DNA from: Nonomuraea antri
GTDB lineage: Bacteria > Actinomycetota > Actinomycetes > Streptosporangiales > Streptosporangiaceae
Direction of reading: 5' to 3'
Length of the DNA: 55,161 nucleotides
Assembly (NCBI RefSeq): GCF_013283785.1
Contig: NZ_JABCPZ010000047.1
Span: 1 to 55,161 of the forward strand
Part shown: positions 23,831 to 30,135 of the stretch, in pieces
Layout of the letters: each line of letters starts with the position of its first letter
How positions within the stretch are numbered: the stretch's first letter is position 1
The notes under the pieces: generated by a model
What the model saw: the letters and a program-made list of their open reading frames with translations, nothing else
Database searches by the model: none
Told to the model about the DNA's origin: nothing
Translations under genes and position numbers: made by a program

Positions 23831-24280
23831 TCACCGCCGCCAGTGCCCGTCCCGGCAGGTGTAGGTGCGGCCGTTCGATCCGACCCCGACCGCGCCAGGG
23901 TCGCCACAGAACGCGCCAGGGCGAATCGTTCTGACCGGCTCCGGCTCCGGCCGTGCGGTTGGCGTGCGCTTTGGTCGGCGCTTGCCCTTGTCCGGGTCGA
24001 GGTCGTCGATGTCGTTCGCCGCCCGCACTCCGTCGCCGTCGGCGTCGTTGTCCAGGGTGTCTTCGATGCCGTCTTCGTCGAGGTCTTCGGCGGGCTCGGC
24101 CGTGGCGCTCGGCACGGATGCGGACACGGCAGGCGTGGGGGTCATCGGCCCGGGCGCGGGCTCATCGCCGGCGAACAGCGCGTTGCAGCCGGCGACGATC
24201 AGCAGCACGATCACGACCAGACAGCCGCAGCCGGTGGCCTGTTCACGTTTCGTGGCCTTCTTACCGGCGGTCGGGCTCAC
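23831..24280 (-). CDS. Membrane-anchored protein with thrombospondin type 3-like calcium repeats
   Basis: 149 residues. After a basic N-terminus a single hydrophobic segment (CLVVIVLLIVAGCNALFAG, about residues 20-38) anchors it with the rest outside. A Pro/Ser/Thr linker leads to DLDEDGIEDTLDNDADGDGV, two DxDxDGxxD calcium-binding loops of the thrombospondin-3 kind. The C-terminal 30 residues (GAFCGDPGAVGVGSNGRTYTCRDGHWRR) form a small two-cysteine module seen at the ends of actinobacterial surface proteins. GTG start preceded by AAGGAG. The likely role is calcium-dependent surface structure; no enzyme motif is visible. Confidence 0.82.
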   Translation of the reverse strand: MSPTAGKKATKREQATGCGCLVVIVLLIVAGCNALFAGDEPAPGPMTPTPAVSASVPSATAEPAEDLDEDGIEDTLDNDADGDGVRAANDIDDLDPDKGKRRPKRTPTARPEPEPVRTIRPGAFCGDPGAVGVGSNGRTYTCRDGHWRR

Positions 24281-24472
24281 GATCGTCTCCTTCCGCGTGC
24301 ACGTTCAGCTGATTGGACGCGGCATCGGGTGAGCGAGTTTGCCGGGAGTCACAGGTAGCGCGGAGCGCGGGGTCGTACGGCGCGGAATCCCTCCCCGACG
24401 GCCGGTCGCGCTGGGAGGTTCGACCTTGCATGGGCGGGCGATCGCATGAATCACATTTCGTGGGCCTGACCA
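24281..24472. other. Divergent spacer, nothing recognised
   Basis: 192 bp between the anchored protein and the 50-bp element. No ORF with a ribosome-binding site and no strong repeat were seen. Confidence 0.35.
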
Positions 24473-24522
24473 GCCGCTAAAGCGCTGTGAAAGCGTCACT
24501 AACCCGCCCGCCGACATGCTCG
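24473..24522 (+). promoter_or_regulatory. 50-bp shared upstream element, copy B
   Basis: Same element as complement(13469..13518), 46/50 identical, here facing right. It lies 101 nt before the ATG of the 34-codon ORF at 24624 and 572 nt before the subtilase start, so it probably drives the mini-gene or a long-leader exoprotein transcript. Contains AAAGCG-N5-AAAGCG. Confidence 0.7.
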
Positions 24523-24623
24523 GGGAAGCAGGCCGGAAGCCCATCGCGTCCGGAGCGGTCGAACGCCCTTCCTTTCACGAAATGAAGGCCGGAGAGGCAG
24601 AAGGGAACCGAAAGGGAGAACTC

Positions 24624-24728
24624 ATGTCCATCGTTGGGTGGAAGACGGCCCTCACGGCCGCCCCGGCTCCTCATGAAACTTTTCGCGAAAGACAGATATC
24701 CAGGCGTGCGGGCCGCGTCGCGAATTGA
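24624..24728 (+). CDS. 34-codon mini-gene of unknown function
   Basis: ATG preceded by AAAGGGAG with normal spacing; the product starts MSIVGWKTALTAAPAP and ends RRAGRVAN. It is followed 17 nt after the stop by a perfect 9-bp hairpin. Element B, ribosome-binding site, ORF and hairpin together look like a complete small transcription unit. The peptide has a weakly hydrophobic first half and basic second half and no known family. It may equally be a truncated gene whose original exoprotein body was lost. Confidence 0.35.
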   Translation: MSIVGWKTALTAAPAPHETFRERQISRRAGRVAN

Positions 24729-24744
24729 CGTCGAGGCACAGGGA

Positions 24745-24766
24745 CGGTGGCCGTGCGCGGCCACCG
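24745..24766 (+). terminator. Small perfect hairpin after the mini-gene
   Basis: CGGTGGCCG and its complement (24745-24753 and 24758-24766) around TGCG. Position 17 nt after the mini-gene stop suggests an intrinsic terminator or attenuator in the subtilase leader. Confidence 0.45.
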
Positions 24767-25094
24767 ATCCAGCCTCTGCTCGGCATGCGCATCTGTGGAC
24801 CCGTACGCCTCCAGTGACTCCCTGAACAGCCCGTGGCCGGCGTGCTTCTGTAAGGCCCCTCACGCGGGGCGGCCGAGGTACGGGCCGGGAGCCTCCGTCA
24901 AGCCTGTCGACGTACGTCTGAACCCAGCCCGTCGAGAGCACACATCACCCTGCCCACGTCTCTCCTCGTCATGGCGCCGCTCTGGACCCGCCACCTCCGG
25001 TGGCCGGCGGTGCCGGGCGAGCCCGATTGCCATGGATCCTCCCGCACGGCCCCGAACCGGCGGCCGTGATCAACGATTGGAGTGGAGAGTGATC

Positions 25095-27242
25095 ATGAAT
25101 TCCCTGGCCCGCCGCGCCTTAACCGCGGCTATGGCCCTCGCGACAGCGGTGGCCTTATCGGTGGTCCCCGGCAGCGTGGCCGCCGCCACGCCACCCGACC
25201 CGGCCGACCCGGCCAACCCGCTGGTGGAACCCGGGCTGGCGAACAAGGTGGCGGCCGGCGGCACCGTCCGGGTGAACGTGGTGACCGAGGACCGCGCCGA
25301 CCTCCCCGCCGCGATGGCCGCCACCGGCGAGGTGCTTCAGAGGTACGTCAACTTTCCCGTGGTCACCCTGCGCGCCGACCGGGCCGCGCTGGACAGCTTG
25401 AGGCGCCAGCCGGGCGTAGTCAGCATTTCCGAGGACAAAGCCGTCCCTCCGACGCTCGACGAGAGCACCGCGCTCATCGGCGCGGATCGTACCCGTGTCG
25501 CCGGACACACCGGCGAGGGCACCGCGGTCGCCATCCTGGACACGGGGGTGGACGTCCTGCACCCCTTCCTGTTCCCCCGGGTCGTCGCCCAGGCGTGCTT
25601 CTCCACCAACGACGAGGATGAGCAGGTCACCAGCCTGTGCCCGAACGGCAGCGAACGGCAGACCGGGCCAGGCACCGCAGACGTCCAGAACCCGGAGGCC
25701 CCCTGCGCCCGCGACGACCTTCGCGGTGAATGCGAGCACGGTACCCACGTGGCCGGAATCGCCGCAGGCAACGGCGGCGTGGCCCCGAGGGCGGAGATCA
25801 TCGCGGTCCAGGTCTTCAGCAGGCACAACTCCAGCGACGACTGCGGGGACGCGGGTCCGCCGTGCGTCCTCAGCTTCGCGAGCGACCAGTTGGCCGGGCT
25901 GGACTGGATCTACGGCTTGACCACGAAGGACGGGAAGTCGATAGCGGCGGCGAATCTCAGCCTGGGCAGCGGGAGGCATATCGGGGACTGCGACGGGGAT
26001 TCCCTCAAGGAAGCCATCGACCGCCTACGCGAGGCCGGAGTGGCCACCGTCATCTCGGCCGGCAACGACGGTCACCTCGACGCCGTCGGTAGCCCCGCCT
26101 GTATCTCCACGGCCATCACCGTGGGCAGCACCACCGACGCGGACGACATCTCCAACTTCAGCAACCGCGGCTCACTCCTGGACGTCTTCGCCCCCGGTGA
26201 CGACATCACCTCCTCGGTCCCCGGCGTCCCGCGCGGGACCAACAAGCAGGAGTCCTTTGACGGAACTTCCATGGCCGCCCCGCACGTCGCCGGCGCCTTC
26301 GCCGTGCTGCGCCAGGTCTTCGGGCGGGCCCCCTCCGTCGGGTCTCTCGAAGGGAAGATCGAGAACGCCGGTCGGCCCATCTCCTACCAAAGCGACGGAA
26401 AAACCGTCACCACGCCGCGGCTGCAGCTCGACACCGCCGTCGGTATGAAGACACCGGCGAAAACTCTGGCCGACTTCGACCTCGACGGCAAGGCCGACGT
26501 CCTGGCCCGCGACGCGGCCGGCGACCTCTATCTGTATCCCGGCAACGGAGCCTCTGGCTTCAAGCCCCGCTATCGCGTGGGTACCGGTTTCGGCGGCATG
26601 AACGCCCTGATCTCCGCCGACTTCACCTTGGACGGCAGAGCGGACCTGCTCACCCGCAAGACGTCCACGGGAGAGCTCCGGCTGTACGCCCACAGCGGCA
26701 ACCCCGCGACCCCCTTCACCGGTCACGGAACCGTCGTCGGCACCGGCTTCGGTCCCATGACCGCTCTTGTCCCAGGTGACTTCAACCTCGACGGCAGAAT
26801 AGACCTGCTCACCCGCACGGCCGCGGGACAACTCCGGCTGTACGACCACACCGGCAACCCCGCGACCCCCTTCACCGGTGACGGGACCGGCGTGGGCACC
26901 GGCTTCGACACCATGAACGCCCTCGTCGCGGGCGACTTCACCATGGACGGCAAACCCGATCTGCTCACCCGCAGAACCAGCAACGGAGAGCTCCTGCTGT
27001 TCACCCACTCCGGTAATCCCACCCTCCCCCTGCGACGCGCGGGAACCCGCGTCGGCACCGGCGCCAGCCTGAACGCCCTGCTCGCGCGGGACTTCAACAA
27101 CGACGGCAGAACGGACCTGGTCACCCGCAGGACGAGCACGGGAGAGCTGCTGCTGTTCGCCAACACCGGCAGGCGCGCCGACCCCTTCATCGGTCACGGA
27201 ACGGTGATCGGCACCGGCTGGGACGACATGTTCCTCGGCTGA
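25095..27242 (+). CDS. Secreted subtilisin-family (S8) protease with FG-GAP/VCBS repeats
   Basis: 715 residues. Signal peptide 1-31; I9-type propeptide about 50-120 (GTVRVNVVTEDRADLPAAMA ... VSISEDKAV); catalytic domain with Asp149 in AILDTGVDVLHP, His215 in EHGTHVAGIAAG, oxyanion Asn324 in ISAGND and Ser392 in FDGTSMAAPHVAG. The C-terminal 280 residues hold five to six repeats of about 47-50 residues with FG-GAP-type calcium loops (DFDLDGKADVL, DFTLDGRADLL, DFNLDGRIDLL, DFTMDGKPDLL, DFNNDGRTDLV), predicted to fold as a beta-propeller binding cell surfaces or substrate. ATG has GGAGAG upstream. Extracellular degradative enzyme; all triad residues present. Confidence 0.93.
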   Translation: MNSLARRALTAAMALATAVALSVVPGSVAAATPPDPADPANPLVEPGLANKVAAGGTVRVNVVTEDRADLPAAMAATGEVLQRYVNFPVVTLRADRAALDSLRRQPGVVSISEDKAVPPTLDESTALIGADRTRVAGHTGEGTAVAILDTGVDVLHPFLFPRVVAQACFSTNDEDEQVTSLCPNGSERQTGPGTADVQNPEAPCARDDLRGECEHGTHVAGIAAGNGGVAPRAEIIAVQVFSRHNSSDDCGDAGPPCVLSFASDQLAGLDWIYGLTTKDGKSIAAANLSLGSGRHIGDCDGDSLKEAIDRLREAGVATVISAGNDGHLDAVGSPACISTAITVGSTTDADDISNFSNRGSLLDVFAPGDDITSSVPGVPRGTNKQESFDGTSMAAPHVAGAFAVLRQVFGRAPSVGSLEGKIENAGRPISYQSDGKTVTTPRLQLDTAVGMKTPAKTLADFDLDGKADVLARDAAGDLYLYPGNGASGFKPRYRVGTGFGGMNALISADFTLDGRADLLTRKTSTGELRLYAHSGNPATPFTGHGTVVGTGFGPMTALVPGDFNLDGRIDLLTRTAAGQLRLYDHTGNPATPFTGDGTGVGTGFDTMNALVAGDFTMDGKPDLLTRRTSNGELLLFTHSGNPTLPLRRAGTRVGTGASLNALLARDFNNDGRTDLVTRRTSTGELLLFANTGRRADPFIGHGTVIGTGWDDMFLG

Positions 27243-27358
27243 GCCCAGCCGGGTGACCGCGCCGGGCCAGGTCAGGCCGTTCGCGGTCGCCGGTGAAGCC
27301 GATCACGTCGGCGTCGGATCAGACCACATGCGGCCACTCCCCGGGCCGCGACGCACAC

Positions 27359-27396
27359 GTGGGGCGTCTCCAGCCGGCCGGCTGGAGACGCCCCAC
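27359..27396. terminator. 38-bp perfect palindrome, bidirectional terminator
   Basis: GTGGGGCGTCTCCAGCCGG followed directly by its exact complement, with no spacer. It lies between the convergent subtilase (stop 27242) and MarR gene (stop 27426) and would form an extremely stable stem in either transcript. Confidence 0.8.
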
Positions 27397-27425
27397 GCCC
27401 ATGGGCGGTGACGCCGGCGCGTACG

Positions 27426-27878
27426 TCACTGTTCCGCTTCCAGGCCGTTGAGGATCTTGGCGGCGAGCGAGGCGAACTGGTCGAGCTCTTCGCGGGTCAG
27501 CCGGTCGACGAACAGGCGCCGTACCTCCTCGGCGTGCTCGGGCAGGGCCTTCTTCAGCGCGGCGAGGCCCTCCTCGGTGAGCACGGCGTCCATGCCGCGC
27601 GAGCCGCACCGTTCCCTGGCGACCAGGCCGCGCCGCTCCATCCGGGTGAGCTGGTGGTGCATGCGGCTCTTCTCCCAGCCGGCGACCCGTGCCAGCTCGT
27701 AGGCGCGCAGCCGCCTGCCGGGTGTCTCGGACAGCAGCGCGAGCACCGTGTAGTCGGCGTTGGACAGGTCACTGCTGGCCTGCAGTTGCTGCTCGATGCG
27801 GTTTCGCAGCAGCTCCACCATCCGGAAGGACGTCCGCCATGCGCGGAGCTCGTGTTCGGTCAATCCCAGCTGCGCCAT
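27426..27878 (-). CDS. MarR-family regulator
   Basis: 150 residues with the MarR winged helix: SNADYTVLALLSETPGRRLRAYELARVAGWEKSRMHHQLTRMERRGLVARERC, wing GSRGMDAVLTEEGLAAL, and dimerisation helices at both ends. ATG at 27878. It is divergent from the NAD(P)H-dependent FMN reductase at 27965; two palindromes in the 86 bp between are its probable operators. MarR/reductase pairs of this type commonly respond to quinones or other electrophiles, which is family knowledge, not shown here. Confidence 0.92.
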   Translation of the reverse strand: MAQLGLTEHELRAWRTSFRMVELLRNRIEQQLQASSDLSNADYTVLALLSETPGRRLRAYELARVAGWEKSRMHHQLTRMERRGLVARERCGSRGMDAVLTEEGLAALKKALPEHAEEVRRLFVDRLTREELDQFASLAAKILNGLEAEQ

Positions 27879-27895
27879 GAGGTCACCCTACCAGC

Positions 27896-27946
27896 GAGTT
27901 GACATATCAACTCGACGGCTCCTAGCCTCCAGTTGACACATCAACT
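27896..27946. promoter_or_regulatory. Double MarR operator overlapping the reductase promoter
   Basis: GAGTTGA-CATA-TCAACTC (27896-27913) and AGTTGA-CACA-TCAACT (27931-27946), centres 34 bp apart. TTGACA inside the first site and TAGCCT (27923-27928) are 18 nt apart and form a credible -35/-10 for the rightward reductase, so bound MarR would block polymerase. Both sites share AGTTGA-CAyA-TCAACT. Confidence 0.85.
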
Positions 27947-27964
27947 CGTTTGAGGGAGACCGCC

Positions 27965-28534
27965 GTGACCCGGATCGGCATCATCGTCGGCAGCACCCGT
28001 CCCAACCGGAACAGCGAACAGGTGGCCGCCTGGGTGCACTCCGTCGCCTCGCGACGGGACGACGCCGTCTTCGAGCTCGTCGACCTGCGCGACTTCCCGC
28101 TGCCGCACCTGGACGAGGCGCTCCTGCCGGCGTTCGGCGTCTATGAGAACGAGCACACCAAGCAGTGGGCGGGCGTCATCGCCTCCTTCGACGGCTTCGT
28201 CATCGTGACGCCCGAGTACAACCACAGCATCCCCGGCGTGCTGAAGAACGCCATCGACTACCTGTACGCCGAGTGGGGCAACAAATCGGTCGGCTTCGTG
28301 TCGTACGGCATGGCGGGCGGCGCCCGTGCGGTGGAGCACCTGCGCACGATCGCCGGCAACCTGCACCTGGCCGACGTGCGCCAGCAGGTCACGCTCCACC
28401 TGATGACGGATTTCCAGGACCTCACCGCGTTCACGCCCGGCGACCATCAGCTCGAATCACTCGGCACCATGCTCGGCCAGGTCGTGTCCTGGAGCGCCGC
28501 GCTCGCCCCCCTGCGTGCCGTCCCCGTCTCCTGA
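27965..28534 (+). CDS. NAD(P)H-dependent FMN reductase
   Basis: 189-residue flavodoxin-fold reductase of the FMN_red family (YieF/ChrR/azoreductase-like). GSTRPNRNSEQVAAWV is the FMN phosphate loop at the N-terminus; TPEYNHSIPGVLKNAIDYL is the signature that stacks on the isoalloxazine. GTG at 27965 follows GAGGGAGA. Typical reactions are two-electron reduction of quinones, chromate or nitro compounds, which fits MarR control. The amidohydrolase at 28565 follows after 30 nt and may be co-transcribed. Confidence 0.9.
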   Translation: MTRIGIIVGSTRPNRNSEQVAAWVHSVASRRDDAVFELVDLRDFPLPHLDEALLPAFGVYENEHTKQWAGVIASFDGFVIVTPEYNHSIPGVLKNAIDYLYAEWGNKSVGFVSYGMAGGARAVEHLRTIAGNLHLADVRQQVTLHLMTDFQDLTAFTPGDHQLESLGTMLGQVVSWSAALAPLRAVPVS

Positions 28535-28564
28535 TCTCTTGAGCACCTTTGAAAGGCGATTCAC

Positions 28565-30103
28565 ATGTCGAACGAGAGCGTTGCGCGACGCCGGGATTTC
28601 CTGAAGACCTCGGCCGCCGCCGCAGCGGGCGCGAGCCTGCTCGCGGCGTCACCGGCCGCGGCGCGGAGCGGTGATCAGGCGCCTACCGGCAGCGGCGGCC
28701 CCGGCCGGCGCTATGTCATCCGCGGCGGGGCGGTGATGTCGATGGACCCGAAGGTGGGCGACTTCGAGGTCGCCGACGTGCTGGTCGAAGGCAAGAAGAT
28801 CGTGGCGGTCCGGCCCCGTGTCGACGCGGGCGGCGCGCAGGTGATCGACGCGCGCGGGCGCATCGTCATGCCGGGTTTCGTGGACACCCACCACCATCAG
28901 TTCGAGACGGCCGTGCGCGCGTTCCTCCCCAACGGCCTGCTGCAGGACGACGGCTCCGGGTCGCCGAGCGCGTCCCCGAACTACATCGAGCACGTCCTGC
29001 GCGGGTTCGCGAAGGTGTACCGGCCGCAGGACGTCTACGTCAACGAGCTGTTCGCGGGGCTCTCCCAACTGGACGCGGGCGTGACCACGGTCCTCGACGT
29101 GTCGCAGATCCACCACTCCCCCGAGCACAGCGACGCGGCGATCCAGGCGCTGACGGACACCGGGCGGCGCGCCGCGTTCGGCTATTTCGAGGGCGACGGC
29201 CGCGCGGGAGCCCGCTACCCGCAGGACGCTCGCCGCATCAGGGATCAGTGGTTCTCCTCGGACGACCAGCTGGTGACCATGGTCATGGGCGGCGAACTGC
29301 ACCTCGGCAAGGAGGTGTACACCAGGGCTTGGACGATCGGCCGCGAGCTGGGCCTCCAGATCGCCGCGCACGCGGTCGGCGCGTTCGGCATGCGGCCGAC
29401 GCTCGACGAGGTGGCCCAGGGCGCCGGAGGGCTTCGGGTCGGGCCGGACAACCTCTTCATCCACATGACCGGCATGTCCGACGAGACGTGGCGGAAGATC
29501 CGGGACGCCGGAGCACAGGTCTCCCTCGCCGTCCCCATCGAGATGGTCATGCGGCACGGCACGCCGCCGATGCTCAAGATGCGGGAGCTGGGCATGGAGC
29601 CCTCGCTCAGCTCCGACGTCGAGACCACGATGGCCGCGGACCCGTTCACGCTGATGCGCGGCGCGATGACCATGCAGCGCATGCTCGTCAACCAGCTGGT
29701 CCTGGACCAGGGCGACCCGGTGCCGCCGAACCACTGGCCGACGCCGGCCGAGGGCACGCCGTCGCTGCTCACCGTCCAGGAGGTGCTGCGGTACGCGACC
29801 TCGACCGGCGCCGAGCACCTTGGGCTCGGCGACAGGACGGGGACGCTCACGCCCGGCAAGCAGGCCGACATCGTCCTGCTCGACGCCACCGCGCTCAACG
29901 TGGCCCCGCTCAACAACGTGCCCGGGGCGGTCGTCTCGCTGATGGACCGCACCAACGTGGAGACCGTGATCGTCGCCGGCAAGGTCCGCAAGTGGCGCGG
30001 GCGCCTGCTCGATGCGGACCTCGACCGGCTCCGGCACGAGCTCGAAGCCTCGCGCGATTACCTCTTCAAGGCGTACGGCGTGCGGAAGGACCTGTTCGCG
30101 TAG
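28565..30103 (+). CDS. Tat-exported amidohydrolase (chlorohydrolase/ATZ-TRZ type)
   Basis: 512 residues. The N-terminus has a twin-arginine signal (RRRDFLKTSAAAAAGASLLA), so the folded metalloenzyme is exported. The amidohydrolase barrel shows DTHHHQF with metal ligands His109/His111, His269 in IAAHAVG, His300 in FIHMTG, and Asp351 in SSDVET. The C-terminal beta-sandwich ends with TGTLTPGKQADIVLLDA. Family members hydrolytically deaminate or dehalogenate rings (guanine, triazines, cytosine); the substrate is unknown. Secretion is unusual for this normally cytosolic family. ATG preceded by GAAAGGCG. It is convergent with the SARP gene 33 bp away. Confidence 0.9.
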   Translation: MSNESVARRRDFLKTSAAAAAGASLLAASPAAARSGDQAPTGSGGPGRRYVIRGGAVMSMDPKVGDFEVADVLVEGKKIVAVRPRVDAGGAQVIDARGRIVMPGFVDTHHHQFETAVRAFLPNGLLQDDGSGSPSASPNYIEHVLRGFAKVYRPQDVYVNELFAGLSQLDAGVTTVLDVSQIHHSPEHSDAAIQALTDTGRRAAFGYFEGDGRAGARYPQDARRIRDQWFSSDDQLVTMVMGGELHLGKEVYTRAWTIGRELGLQIAAHAVGAFGMRPTLDEVAQGAGGLRVGPDNLFIHMTGMSDETWRKIRDAGAQVSLAVPIEMVMRHGTPPMLKMRELGMEPSLSSDVETTMAADPFTLMRGAMTMQRMLVNQLVLDQGDPVPPNHWPTPAEGTPSLLTVQEVLRYATSTGAEHLGLGDRTGTLTPGKQADIVLLDATALNVAPLNNVPGAVVSLMDRTNVETVIVAGKVRKWRGRLLDADLDRLRHELEASRDYLFKAYGVRKDLFA

Positions 30104-30135
30104 CGCCCAGGAAAGCCCCTCCGCGAGCCCCGGTC

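Noticed and set aside
26460..27240. DNA repeats at the end of the subtilase gene as a separate repeat array
   Set aside because: They are coding FG-GAP modules in frame, not an independent repeat element.
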